Shown one piece after another: positions 38,468 to 51,549 of a DNA stretch of 64,000 nucleotides. Origin of the DNA: Hemibagrus wyckioides. Lineage: Eukaryota > Chordata > Actinopteri > Siluriformes > Bagridae. Location: contig NC_080715.1 in the NCBI RefSeq assembly GCF_019097595.1, positions 11,613,573-11,677,572 on the forward strand, read 5' to 3'. Numbering within the stretch: the first letter of the stretch is position 1; the number at the start of each line of letters is the position of its first letter. The translations under genes and the position numbers were made by a program. The notes under the pieces are model-generated. The model made no database searches. It saw only the letters and a list, made by a program, of their open reading frames with translations, and was not told the origin of the DNA.

Positions 38468-41400
38468 ATGCTCCTTAACTTCTTATTCGTGATGGTGCCG
38501 TTTCTGTCGGCTGTGCCCCATAGCTCGGGCTCATACGTGCCGTGCGAGCCGTGCGACCAGAAGGCGCTGTCCATGTGCCCTCCCGAGCCCAAAGGCTGTC
38601 AGCTAGTGAAGGAACCCGGCTGCGGTTGCTGCCTCACCTGCGCGCTCGCCGAGAATCAGCCGTGCGGCGTATACACCAGCACGTGTGCGCACGGACTCCG
38701 CTGTATGCCGCGCGACGGAGAGGAGAAGCCACTACACGCATTGCTGCACGGCAGAGGGCTGTGCTCCAACGAGAAGGGCTACAAGGCATCGCATCCGCCT
38801 GTGGGTAAGTGCTGGGTCGCTTTGCGCTCCAACCTGAGCGTGCTGAGTTCATAGTAGCACCAGAGATTACTTGCATCAAAAATGTTTCCAAGCTGTGCAT
38901 AGATCACCAAAATGGGTCACACATTAATATGTAGCATCAGTTACATTGATAGCAGAACATTCCAAGCCAAATATGGTTGACTTTAGACACATAAGCATCA
39001 ATTATTTAAATGTGCTTAATAATTAGTCAAGAGTGGCCTGGTTATGAGTATTTAAGGTTCTATGGCATTGTGGATGTCTCAGCTGCAACCAGTACAAAAA
39101 AGTGGAATGAAAGCTCTATATGGTTTCATCAAGGTTGAGTTGTGATTGGACATCATTCCAAAACAATATCTGGGTGTTGAGCTTTTACTAATTTGCGATC
39201 AGGGATACTGTATATCAATCAGACTCCGGCACTTTGTAGTTATCATTGATTTTTGGTACATTACTTTTTGGATATTTGGTACATCATTACTGAATTGACA
39301 CTGAAGAACTTTGAATGCACTGCCACTCATTCGCACTTCCATTGCACATCCCCTCATGCCTTCCTGTATGCTAATAGAATGCAAATGTGTTCCTTAAGCT
39401 TCACCAAAGATACCCTGAACAGTTGATGAATGCACTGTTTGGGCACTCTGCCGCATGGTCAACATACACGAAGCAGTGTTGATATAATAGCCCAGTCCTC
39501 AATCTTGGTCCTGCACTCTTCCTGACCTGCACCTGTCAGTGTTTCCCTGCTCAAACACACCCATATTAACATACAATTTGCTTAATAATGACATGATGTG
39601 GTGAGTCATGTGTGTTGGAGATGAGAAAACACTCAAATTTGCAGCAGATGTTGTCGAACCATCCCATGCAAGACCAAGTGCAATATGTACCTCTTTCCTA
39701 GAATGGGATTGGTGTACTTTCATAGTTGCTTTGTTGATGGAATATTTCATTTACTTGCAAGACTCAACGTATTATGCACTACAGCTAATTCTTTGGCCTT
39801 TTGTTCATTATTTAATTACCTGCAGCTGAAGACAGTGAAGACTGTGGGGGGAAGATTTATGGGGCAGTAGATCTTGGTTAGTCTGAATTTAGGTTTACAT
39901 CTGGGGGTGGTGCAGAGAGTTGGATTACTGTTTAAAGATTAAATCTGAGGGTAGGCAGAGAGCCATGGTTTGGGCATGTGTGCCCAATGCAGCTGAAAGC
40001 TTCAACATGCTTTTTTTGCGCTTAACTTTTTTCTGCCAATCTTCATTCTATACATGTTCCTTATATGAATTATTGTTGATAGTCTATGGAGCCTGTGTTA
40101 ATATGAGTTTATTTCCACGTGTTGGTTTTATTGTTAAACCGCCCCCACCCCATTGCTCCCTGAGGCCACATAAATCCATGGGACAGCATGTGAATGGAAT
40201 TTGCTCTGTTCTTCAGGCATTGTTTGTAAAAGGGAAGGATAGCTCACAATTTCTTACAAAATGAGAAACAGAAATATGGTTGTACTCTATGGTTATGGCT
40301 TTGTAGGTTACACACATGCACACCCACGCACATGTTCACACACAGACACATCAAAAGTCTGTCTGTGTCAGGGGCTTGACGTGAGTGTGTGTGGAACAGC
40401 ACTGTAACAGGAGCAGCTCTTCCCCAGTGTGTGATTGCATTGGGCGCTTGGTCATGCCACAGTGATTCAGCAAAACACATTTGGAGCCACTGTCTAAAGA
40501 GCTATAAAAGCACTGGATGGATTTAGATGGGTGCTTCTTGTCTACTGTAGTGTTTAGTTTCAGCCCGTTTTTACCAGATGGACAGGATGGACATTAATGG
40601 AGAGGTCAAGCATGACCTAAGTTTTATTCTTCTGAAGTAATAATTTCACCTGAAGATCACCAAGAAGGAAGTAAAAGCAAATTATTTCCTCTTTATGGGA
40701 TATGCTCGAGCATCTAATTTTACACTGATAAAAAACTAAGGACAAAAGCTGGTATACAGTCAATGTATACCAAACTCACTTAATGTTCTGTATAAATTAA
40801 AAGCTTTTGGTCATGATGGTTTACACTTATCAGTCAAATCTAACCATAGGCACCACGTTTCTTTACGATCAGCACCAAGTTATGATATTTATGGGAGGTT
40901 GCTCATAATAGCCTGTAAATTATGTTTTTCATAATTGCTGTTGTTTAATGGCAGCCAAAACGAACTACATATCAGTATGCAATTTATTATAGTGTGGTAT
41001 ATATCATGTATAGGGTACTTCAAACACAGCCCAAATCACATTACTGATGGTGTAAATGGTCAGTATAAAAGACTCAGGTAATACCACTGGCTGAGCAGTT
41101 GTCATTCAAAGCACGATCTATGCAGTATGTTTAAGTAACTATGCATATGTTTAAAATAAAGGATTTTATCCTGAAATATTGCTAGTGCTCTAGCTACTGG
41201 CATCTGTATTCCTGAGCACTGAAACATTTGTCGCACTTAAAGTGATTGAGGATTTTACACAGTTTGTTGGACATTCCAGCAGGCAACACAGAGTTTTGGC
41301 ACATCAGACGCTTCACACTTGCCATCAAATATGACTAAATGGTAGCTTGCTACTTGTCCTCTGATCCTCATGAAGGACCTTTGTGTTATATTTCAGCAGA

Positions 41401-44400
41401 CTCCTCTGTCAGAGTTCACAAACAATAATTAAAGATGGCTCAAATTTTTAAAGCTTGAGCAGCACATGAACAAGCATGTTGCACACTGACAACATAGTCT
41501 TAACTAATGGACCTTTACCTGAGGCAAGAAAAAATGCAAACATTTGGATTTGGTTTGGTTTTGTACTACTTATTTATGGGTGCCTTATGTAATTCCTGGA
41601 GATTGTCCATATTTTAACTGCAATCATAAGGGCAACAAAAATAAGGCAGTTACTTGTACAGCACTAATAGTTACATACTATGTCACTGGCAGGAGCCTAT
41701 ACAAGTAGCACTGAAAGCAGCACCCAGTTTTCCATCATTAGATTGGTTTTCACTGCTATAGTTCATTGCAGAGCTCCAAAGTCAGGCTCCAACGCATGTC
41801 TCAGACAGCCACTCACCTTCTCACAATCATAGTACACAAAAGGAGATCCTATTTGGCAAGCTTGAACGTTTTCTCCTAATAAACTTTAACAGCAATTTGT
41901 GCAGTCCACATTTGTCAGCAACACTGGGAAGGCTAGTTGGTAACAGCTGTGAAGGAACTCAGCTCCTACAATAGTCTATTCTCTTGAGGATCAAGCGATT
42001 GTTGGGTTGTGACATTCACGTACTGGGCTTTAAGTGTGAGCCTGTGTGGCTGTTCAAAACAATTGAGAGGTTGCTATGCTTCCGTTTTATGACTTATGAC
42101 AGGTTATTATAATTCATAGGAACATTATGTCCAAGTTGAAAGCAATAGACTTGACAGGAACAGCATGTGGTTCAGGTGTCAACCTGTTGAAATATCCTGT
42201 CCGGGGTTAGAGGATGCTCACTTTGGTGTCACTTCCTCCAAGGAAGGGAAACAAAAGGTGGTTAGTTTTTTGACCAAGCGTAGGTTCAACAGTAAATGAA
42301 AACGCCTGGGGGAGTTGGAAGATGAGCCAAAATTATAACTTTTGCACTCAGCAAAACAGCTTCTGACAAAGTTTTTTTAAACAAAACCCAAACTCCAACG
42401 TTCGGTGAGACCTCAGACCAAAATTAGATTTGCACAGGATTACAGTGGCTTACGTCTCCTTGTGGGTTTTTAAATACTTGTGACAAATAAATCTGTGGCA
42501 AGCTTGCCTCCTCAGCCCATTCATCAGTATTTAATGTAGTATTATTCTTCATGCTGCCGCTTGGAAAAATAGTCTGTATGAAGAAGCTGATAGTGTGGCT
42601 ACACTGACAGATCCAGAGAGGGACACAATAAGGGTTTCTTCGTCATCTGGATAAAGAAATATACTCCCATTATCAGCAGACATTAATTATCCCGCTATAA
42701 AAATGTTTTCTGGTGGAAATGTGCCATTTTGAACAAACATGTTGAATTATATTTGTTGTTTCATAGCCTGAGTAATGTCAGCAGGTCACATGGTGTTTCC
42801 ATGCCCTTATTCAATAGGATGGGGGCCATAATGTCAATTTTATAAAATGATTTATTTCACTAAATAAGCAATGGATCTATATGAGTCCATTATCTTATGC
42901 ATCTTTTCAACTATTATAATGTCATTTTTGTTGTACATTTGCCTGTAGAGAGCAGCTTCTCTCTGGCCTTCTTTGGCCCTTTGTCTGCTTGCTGCTCTGT
43001 TTCAGTTGTACAATCATGCTGTGAATTTGGGCCAGCTTTTAAATATTGAGCAGCGGAATCTGGCTTAGGATGTCATGGCTGGCCAGTGACTTGAACAAAG
43101 CAATGAATGCAGAGTGATAGACTAGGCCAGTAGCATGTACTGCTTAAAAGTTTTTGTGGACAAACTTGGGGATAACTTGCGGACGACTTTATTAGATTAC
43201 AATGGCAAAATGGTGAAATGAGGTTATAATTGTTTGCTATAAAGGGTAGGAGAGAAATGAAAAGCAAAAATGAACTTGGTATAACAAAATCCAGGGAGCA
43301 ATTTTAAAGTAAAGATAGTAAATCTACAATTATTAGTCAAATATACGAAAAATCTAGAGGGATTACTTTAGTAATCAGACAGCAAGAAACTGTAGATATT
43401 GATGAAGTATAATTGGCCAATGCGCATGTTAATATTTAAACAGAGCCCTATCAGATGCACCTTGTTTTCTTGCTCAGGTCCTCTCGCCTTAATGAAAACT
43501 TTGCAAGGCTAAGCATAGAGTCACCAATACCTCTTTGCCATTCATTGCAATACTCATTTGAATAGAGAGGCTGCATGTGACATGTCTGGCTTGGCTATGG
43601 TCCAGGGACTTGGCCAAGGCTCAGATGTTAAACACAGACAGTGTAACACATCCCAAGCAATTTGCTAGGTTGAGGCAGGTTTTTACAATTCATTGTAATT
43701 TTAATATGCATTGTTTTGATCTGCAAATCTTTTCCACGTCAAACCCTTTATATGTTTGGATTAAACTTAAATGAAAATAGTTATATAAATAAAGATTGTT
43801 ATATATTGTTATTAAAGATCTGGGTCTATATCTAGCTGAGTACACAGAGCATGGAAAATGTTTGCTTTGTCCACACTAAAAGAAAATAACATTTACTAGC
43901 AGCAAATGGGTTTAAAGCTCTGTCCATTGTTCATTTTTAAAACAAACATACCTGGTTACGTGTTCCTTGCTGGCACGCAAGGCCAAATGCGACACAGTAT
44001 CATAAACATCAGTCATCAGTCATTTTTATAACTCTAAAAGACCTTCTAAGTATGAGGTTGACTGTGATAGATGCGATTCAGCAAGCCTGCTGGCCTGTCA
44101 TGAAGCCTGGCTACAGGGAACATTTCAGTGCAGAATTTAGTCTGCCAAGTCATGAGTTGCAAGATTAATTTCAAAGAGTCAACCACTGCTCTGATAGCAA
44201 CTTCAGAAGCCAGGAACCTGGTTCCAGTAATCGCCCTTCCCCCATGTCCCTATCCATGGCTGCAGTGTCAGACAAACTCTTTCAACACCAGTCTGCTTGG
44301 AACACCCCTGTCTTGTACCGGGTGTCACTGTAAACCAGACATTATATAAGAGAAACTAGACCATATTAACCCCACCTCTGTCCCCTTCCTTAAAACTAGC

Positions 44401-46077
44401 TAATGGTGCTGCATGTGGTATGCTATCAAACACTTTCTGGTTAATGGATAAATATAGCTGCATGTTCATACTAATAGCTACATTTTTTGGGTTCAGGGAG
44501 AATTTATATAGTCACTCTTTAGTAAAACCTGCTTCGTAAACTTTCTCTGGTTTACGTTTTCGTATTGAGAACTGCTATGGGCCTGTTTTTATTCAACAAC
44601 ATTCAACAGCAGGTTTGCTGTAGTTATGATAGTAAAGCAAACCTCCTTTTAAATTATGTTTGTTTTTTTGAGCAGCTCTCACCACACATCACGTTCATGT
44701 CACATGGTACACGTAGCTGCTGAAAAGTATAGTTTAAAAGACTACCAAGCCTTTGGGAAGTGTCACTCTTCATGTAAAAGTACTGTAGACATGGCTGAAA
44801 TGTGTTATCAAATCAGTAGAAAATGTCTTCTCTAAAATACATAGTACACTCTACTCTTTTTTTATTACTGGCGTTTTGTAGTAAATCTCAGTCTCATTTG
44901 CATATTCTGCCAAATGCTTGCTGATTTGCGACTCTCATAAACCAGCCTTCAATAAAGATTTAATGCTATTTGGCCACACTGGTGATTTAGCTATTGGCTG
45001 TTTACGTAACAATGAAGTGAAGTCCCAGTGAAAGTGTAACTCCATTTCAGGCGCCTTGTTGAGATTTGGGTAGGAGTTTAGGGATTTGTATGGGAGGGAG
45101 CAGGGCTTGTCATCACCTGCTGATCCCTTTCCACCTCTGTAAACAAATGCAAAGGAAACATTTGGCGGGAACGCAGTTGGTTTCAGGTTTATTTTAAGAC
45201 ACTAATCAGACTGTGAAATAGTAAGCCGGTCTCACAACTTTTTTTGGTCAAATTTCATTCCTCTGAGCCAAGGCATGCAAGTTTGCTAAAAGTGTTGGTG
45301 GTAAGAAGTGAAACTCAGATTTTGGTGATTATTGTGTTCTCTGTAGATCGTGAGTCTAAAGAGCTTGACGAGGCAATGAAGACTGACACAACGGAGGAGC
45401 AGCTGCCTCAATCCAAAGTATCTACGTACACAAAGCAAGACCTAATCAACACCAAGAAACAGGTTGCTATGCGCAAGGACAAGAAGAAGCAGCAAGAGAA
45501 GCTGAGGTCCATGGGTCCGCTGGACTACTCACCACTCCCAGTTGACAAGCATGAAACCGAATTCGTAAGTTACAGTAAGGGAGTGGAAAATGGAAAGTAT
45601 GTCACTGAGTGCTAATGACCTAATGATTGTTGTGTTGTCTGAACTATAAAGGGTCCATGTAGAAGAAAGCTGGATGGGATCATAAAGGGGCTGAAAGACA
45701 CCTCCCGCATTGTGGCTCTATCACTTTATCTGCCCAACTGCGACAGAAAGGGATTCTTCAAACGCAAGCAGGTGTGGAATAAGTCTTTAAGGATTCATAC
45801 AAATTTTTTCAACATACAGATGCATAGAATATTAATTTAAAAGAGTATTAATTTAATCTAATGATTGTCTGGTGTTTTTCAATGATTGATAATTTAACAC
45901 CTCTCTTAATCTCTCTCTCATATCTATCTATCTCACATGTAGTGTAAACCCTCACGTGGTCTGAAACGAGGAATATGCTGGTGCGTGGACAAATATGGAG
46001 TACAGTTGCCAGGGACCGACTACAGTGGAGGGAACATCCAGTGCAAAAACATGGAGCCTGGCAACAACAACGAGTGA
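38468..46077 (+). CDS. igfbp5: Insulin-like growth factor-binding protein 5 (complete, four coding exons)
   Basis: Secreted carrier that binds IGF-I/II and modulates their access to receptors; it also binds heparin and matrix. Exons: 38468-38804, 45347-45564, 45652-45771, 45943-46077; introns of 6542, 87 and 171 bases, all GT-AG, phases 1, 0, 0. Predicted length 269 residues (human 272). A signal peptide covers about residues 1-20. The N-terminal IGFBP domain (about 23-102) has 12 Cys, including the GCGCC motif at 51-55. The linker (about 103-185) is lysine-rich at 155-164. The thyroglobulin type-1 domain (186-259) has six Cys and CWCV at 237-240. HALLHGRG and LYLPNCDRKGF identify IGFBP5 rather than IGFBP3 or IGFBP6. 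The start is the first ATG after the GC-rich leader, directly followed by the signal peptide. In the heparin-binding/NLS motif, position 232 is Leu where human has Arg. Which teleost duplicate (5a or 5b) it is, I cannot tell. Confidence 0.95.
38805..45346 (+). other. igfbp5: igfbp5 intron 1
   Basis: Phase-1 intron of 6.5 kb between donor G|GTAAGT (38805) and acceptor ctctgtag (ending 45346). It holds no nested gene. A degraded repeat lies at about 39490-39640. The first intron of IGFBP5 is also by far the largest in mammals. The last few hundred bases before exon 2 and the stretch 39900-40550 are not repeat-like and may hold regulatory sites (inference). Confidence 0.85.
39490..39640. repeat. 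Degraded interspersed repeat (short fish MITE-like element)
   Basis: The run cagtcctcaatcttggtcct, then gtgtttccctgctcaaacac, resembles a short element common in teleosts whose ends read as 'tggtcct...' and 'tttccctgctc...acacacc'. The later gtgtgttggagatgagaaaa would be part of its other arm. Recognition is from memory and the boundaries are approximate. Confidence 0.45.
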
Positions 46078-47291
46078 GGAGGGATGCGCCATGATCACCT
46101 AAGCCGAGGCTCGCCTCCTTCTTTCCTTCCCACCTGTCCACCCGCCAGTCACTCTATGATTTTGATCCGAAAAGAAGAAACAAAACAGAAACAAATTTCA
46201 ACAAAAACAAATGATAAACTTTTTTGACTGAGCGCTCATCTCTAACTTGGGGTACCCAGTCAATCGCAGGGTTTCTGCTGTGTTAAGAGCTGGGTCCCAG
46301 CAAAAGATTTTTAAAAATATATACATTCAATTATATATTTTTATAGAGGCTGGGGTTTGAGCACCATACTTGTTAACATACAGCAAAAAAAAAAGAGCAT
46401 ATGGTATGTTAATTATTACCAGCGCTATCTTTTACATCTTTGAGGTTAAGGTGTCAGAGGAGATACCTCAAACTCTTATTATTGGAAGAACTATAAAATG
46501 TTTTGTTTGTTTGTTTTCCAAAAAAAATAATAATAATAATGTCATAGAGATGGGCTGATAAAGCTCTCTCTATATGGCTATTTGGTCCTCTCAGAGCACT
46601 TATTGGGAAAACCTTGGAAATGTGTAACTTCACCAAGTTCAGTGTATGTGTGTGTGAATATGTCTGTCTGTCATTGCATGTGTGAATGTATGTGCAGTTG
46701 CATGAAAGAGAAACATGGTGGACACCTTTTTTTTTTTGTCCCATTTTAGTTTGTTTTCCACCCCATGAGTGTGTGGCAAAACCCCAATGCCCCCCCAAGA
46801 ACAGTTATTGAGTAGGCTCATTGCTAGTTGTTAGCATTCTCTCACTGGCCAACTCTTTGAGAGAATGATGGTGTAGCAGTTTGACATGTTTGACATACCT
46901 GTCTCAGTGACGCTGTGACTGTGTAGCTTGCCTAAAATGCCAACTGTGCCTATGTAACCTGATGCTGGCGTACACACTGATCCAGGTGAATGGATAGCTG
47001 ATGTGCTGGCTGTGACCTGAGGTTCCATCATGTCCAACGTCTTCACAGATTCTTTGTTAGAAGAGTGCAAAGAAACGTCCACACCCAAAATCATCTGGTA
47101 CCCATTTTGCAGCATAAGTATCAGTATCCAAAGTGGAATACTTGGTGTTATGGTCTAAGAAAGATGCCAATGGCCTGACACTAACTTTCCCAGAATTTGG
47201 GCTTGAAGTAACTTGACTTTGATGGACATTCACCTTTGAGAGTGGTGGCTTCTTTCTCAACCTGTGACAAGTTCTTGAAATAGATTCTTTC

Positions 47292-47292
<1 letters not shown>

Positions 47293-47343
<51 letters not shown>
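47293..47343. repeat. (TTA)n microsatellite inside the igfbp5 3' UTR
   Basis: About 17 uninterrupted ATT/TTA triplets. It would be transcribed if the long 3' UTR is used. Confidence 0.96.
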
Positions 47344-49787
47344 TGCCTTCAGTGAAGTATCAACTTATCCGCTTATGAGCCATTTCCTTGACCAAGTGCT
47401 TTCACTGAAATGAGTGACACCTTGGCATAGTATATCACCATTAATTGTAGATTGATGAATGTTTTCTGAGGAACCGTTATCAGGAATTGCTGCTTGGAAA
47501 ACAAGTTGTGCATTTTAGCATGTTTTCATTGTTACAACTTTTGTTGTAGTCTGTTTTTATTGTTACAGCCACCTAGTCAGTTTGGGACCTTGGTCATGTG
47601 AATGAAGGTCTTCCCCAGTCCACCCCAACCATCCCACCCTCAACTTTTTTTTCCAAGCCACACAATGACTGTGCGTCCTGTTCTCGAAATTCAATCTTCT
47701 GCATGGCATAACTGCACCTTTTGCTTTTTAAAGGGTGTCATTTGAAAAAGAAGGCACATTTAACTACCATTGTCATTCAGTGCATTTAGAGTTTTATGTG
47801 AGTCTGTGTGTATGTTTTAGTGCCTTTCTACATACAAATACATTTGAATACTGATGTGAACGTTACACAGTAGCCAAGGGGATAAAATCGGTTAACCATT
47901 ATGTACTGACGAGGGTCCTCGGTCGCTTTCAGATTTATATGTCAAAGATATTTCTGTCATGCCACGACTATTTTAAAACACCTTGTAAAATCACTAGCTG
48001 TGAAAGGGAAGCTAGTGGGTATACCTATGTCTCTCATTGATTGTTTCTTTTTTATCTCAATGAATAAGCTGAATTTTGAGACTGCAAGTGTATGTAAATG
48101 CTTGAGAGTAGTTCAAGTCGTTTTCAGTCAAGCTACATATGAACAGGGATACACAGAGGCCTTCATGGCCAGCACAGGCTGGTGATTCTTTAGCAGAAAA
48201 ACCAGCAAGAAAAGCCATTCCCTGCCACAGTGGTTCCGCTCAGATCTTATTACAGAGCTCATGTGATCATAGTTTCATGGCTGGGAGGGGGCCAGTAATG
48301 CTCGACACAATGAGATAGATGAGACGCTACTCCACTAAGCTTGTCTCTAGTGCTGCTTCTCTCTGCTATTGATAGCTACACCATTATCAAAAAAAAAAAA
48401 AGACAAAGAACCACAGGTTGACAGAACGTCCCAATGGCGAGTCTAAATGGAAAAAAGTGAGCGATGACAGTCTCTCAACATGTAGAGAGAGAAAAGAGAG
48501 AGAGAGTTTGTCAGAGTGAAGGTTATAAACAGACCTTTGCAGGTGTTTTAAATGAGTTATAGAGGAGGTGTTGTTCACCATAATTGCACAAATGGCCTCT
48601 GAGGAGGAGGTGGAGGAGGCCAGAGCATTTGCCAGCATTATCCAGGTCCTGATTCGTGCTCAGAGCCCCCTCCCGCTTTTCTTTTTTCTTTGTTTTTTTT
48701 GTTTGTTTTTTTGTTTTTTAAAGCAGCTTGCACTTATGTATTTACAATATTTCTTTCGCCATATGACAGCTTCCTCCTAGCAGTGCTGACTCCAAAGCAC
48801 ATCTCAGATCAGGTGTAGGAGAAGCAGAAACAGGCCTCAGACACAAGCCCTGCCTGAGGACTTTTGACAGGGGCTTTAGTGGCCCATGCCTGACAACCAC
48901 CTCTTCATCTGGTGGGGGAAAAAAAAATAAAACACACAGCTATTGATCTCAGTCCAATCTCTACTCATCTACTCTTACATCTACCAGACTATGTGCCTCA
49001 CTGGCACCCAGGGAGAGGGAGAGAAGGTGAGAGCCCCAGGCCATGATCATGCTCTGGGCCTCACTACCCCGTCAAGTGGGGCAGTACAAGAACACACACC
49101 ACAGCACACAGCACACAGTAGATACTGTTAGCAGGCTAGGCTATAGGGGTCTCGGAATCTGTGAGCAGGTTCAAGCAGCCAGTGGTAAATCAGTGACTGC
49201 TCTTCTGGTCTTAGGACTGACATCAAAGGCTGTAGGAAATGATTGCTCATAGCTTAGATGTGGTTTATGAATGAATAATGTGCATGGAGGTGACACAGCC
49301 AAGTTCCTGTTGGTTTGTTTTGTGTTTTAATACCAAATTCTAAGTGTCGATTTACAAAAATGGTGTTCTAGCATCAACCAAAGAAAACACTCTTAAAACT
49401 AATTTGTCATTTCATCCTGAATCACCATGTTTGACTGGATCTCTCGTTTACTGAGATTCTTTAAAAATATCTAGTGTTTTGAAAGAAGAACAGTCACATC
49501 AGTCCAATATAACCCACTGTGATGTTGCTTGGTGCCTTCACCAGATTCCGAATCTTCAAAATGGATAGATAAATACAATATTCACAGCTCATGATACAGT
49601 AGTATTACAGCTTTCTTTCTGAATCACTAACAGTTTCTTCTTGTTGTTTTCTATTTTTTTGTGGATGAGAAAAGACTTGATGATTGATCACATTGACATG
49701 TGGCCTAACATGGCATTTTCAAAAGAAAAAAAAAAACACCCATTTGTGGCAGGAGGACCGTGAAAATGTTCAGCATTTGGAACTCTT

Positions 49788-49793
49788 AATAAA
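49788..49793 (+). terminator. igfbp5: Candidate polyadenylation signal 1 of igfbp5
   Basis: AATAAA in the context ctcttaataaaacag, followed within 20 bases by a long A tract. Canonical hexamer; use is inferred. Confidence 0.45.
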
Positions 49794-49930
49794 ACAGATA
49801 AAAAGAAAAAAAAAAAAAAAAAAAAACTCAAATTATTAAGAAAGTAAATATCACTGTAATATTTATTCAACTTGTAATTTATGTACTCTTTTAACCTTTG
49901 TCTTTTTTGTTATGACAAAGCATTTATTTA

Positions 49931-49936
49931 AATAAA
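49931..49936 (+). terminator. igfbp5: Candidate polyadenylation signal 2 of igfbp5
   Basis: AATAAA in the context tatttaaataaagttatg, followed by a T/GT-rich stretch from about 49955 (cttgtgttctactcgttc) that suits a downstream element. This is my preferred 3' end. Confidence 0.5.
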
Positions 49937-51193
49937 GTTATGTATTCATTTAAACTCTTGTGTTCTACTCGTTCTTTTTGTTATCACAAATGTATTTGTC
50001 TGGACCCATTTGTTCAAAATGGAGCATAAATGATATATTCACCATACATGCAAATAAGATAGGAATGTGTGCACTCGTATGCCTTAGCATACAAAGGAGT
50101 CCAGATCTATCCATCATTTTAACACAGGATCGTATGCTTCATTGTACAAGCTATTGTTGATAAATTTGTTTATTGTTGAAAGACGAAACATTGCTGATTA
50201 GGTTATTTTGAATGCAGACTTTACATTAAAGGCCTGCCCCAAGGCTAATCACCTGGTTTCCAACAGCATTAAAAAAGGCTCCACAGGAACTAGGAAGTCA
50301 TTTATTAGGAGCCCCAACTTCAAGGGGGAAACAGATCAACACAATGAAAAACCTCACTATTCAAATTATGGAGGTGTGCAACATCACAGAGAGATTCTGC
50401 AGGGTGATATTGCAGAAATACCACCTTTTATTACAGGGCGAATGTATCAGAGCAAGTTAGCATAAAGTCATGCCACATGGCTCCACTGATGCCTGTTAAA
50501 GTCAGTGGTGGCAATGAGGGACAAATCTCAAGCTAACATTTGCTAAACAGAAACATTTGTTAAACATAAACGCTGCGGGTGGTGGCTATAGTGCTGAGGG
50601 CATAGCCTTCAGTTTCTGTTTTGTGAATACTGTAATTCCACAGCCATCTTTCCTGGAATAAGTAGAAAACACAACCAGTAAGTAGGTATCCAGATGTGAC
50701 TCACCCGCTTGTCCTAAGAAGGGCTAGTATTCGTTCAAAAGAGACAGATCAAGGAAACAGATTCAGCAAAACATGTGCAGGGGATTTGATTTGTGAGTCA
50801 GTGGACATGACAATTACGGTTGCCTTCAAAGAATCTAACAACTGCACATTAGACTTCAAAGCATGTGTGCCCCTTTTATTACTTAATGAGGCCAATAGCT
50901 ATGGATAACTACAGGTGGCATTTTAAGCCTTACCTTAAAGAATGATTATCACAGAAATTTGATAAACACACAGTTTAATTGACAAATTGCATGAAAATAT
51001 ATCAATAACATTTTATGTACTACCTTTTCAAAAGGTGGTCTGGGGACCCCCAGGGGTTTGTGATGTATACCCAATGTCTCCCTGAGGGTACTGCTTTCTA
51101 TAAAATCACATGCCTGTGATGAAGATTAGAATCAAGTAATGTGAATGTTCTTATGATTTAAATGAATTTCATATAATTCAATTAAATATATAT

Positions 51194-51226
51194 TTCAAGT
51201 GACTAGTCACTGACTGGTCACTTGAA
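51194..51226. repeat. 33-base near-palindrome
   Basis: Reads TTCAAGTGAC-t-AGTCA at the left arm and the matching TGACT-g-GTCACTTGAA at the right arm. All positions pair except one mirrored mismatch pair and the central base. It could form a cruciform or a strong RNA hairpin. Confidence 0.9.
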
Positions 51227-51310
51227 GGGAACAAAGTTAATATAAGATTTAAAGGCTCAAACAAGTGCACGGTAAATGTAAAACCTTAATGTAACTGCAA
51301 TTTTAAAATG

Positions 51311-51340
51311 AACACTAGGATGTGGTTGAATCCTAGTGTT
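51311..51340. repeat. Inverted repeat, 10-base arms with 10-base loop
   Basis: AACACTAGGA at 51311-51320 and its perfect reverse complement TCCTAGTGTT at 51331-51340. Confidence 0.93.
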
Positions 51341-51549
51341 CCAAATCTGCCTCTGTGTCAGTGCAAGGTTCGGGGAAAATAAAAAGTCTAATGGTTTGAT
51401 TAAAGGAAAATCATGGTAAATATCTGCCCTATTGTTATACAAATAAAACCTGTGTTGTGTTTAGAGATTCTTGATAAAGGGATTTTTTTTTTACTCTAAA
51501 AAATATTTGAAAACATTGCTTTTTGTAATAATAATTAGAATTGTGATGA

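Larger units (their letters stand above)
46078..49955 (+). other. igfbp5: Likely 3' UTR of igfbp5 (about 3.9 kb)
   Basis: After the stop codon there is no further exon and no transposon. Polyadenylation signals AATAAA lie at 49788-49793 (followed by an A-rich tract) and 49931-49936 (followed by GT/T-rich sequence); an earlier one is at 48927-48932. Mammalian IGFBP5 mRNAs have very long 3' UTRs, so a distal end near 49950 fits. It includes a TTA microsatellite (47293-47343). The true cleavage site and any shorter isoforms need transcript data. Confidence 0.55.

Noticed and set aside
38542..38900. Alternative-frame and antisense frames over igfbp5 exon 1
   Set aside because: They are shadows of the real exon, whose frame carries the signal peptide and all 12 conserved cysteines.
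45244..45615. A 123-codon continuous frame through igfbp5 exon 2
   Set aside because: Only 45347-45564 is exon. The flanks are intron read-through beyond clear acceptor and donor sites.
51030..51100. ggtctggggacccccagggg as a functional GC-rich hairpin
   Set aside because: A short palindromic phrase that resembles the edge of a dispersed fish repeat; too short to call either way.
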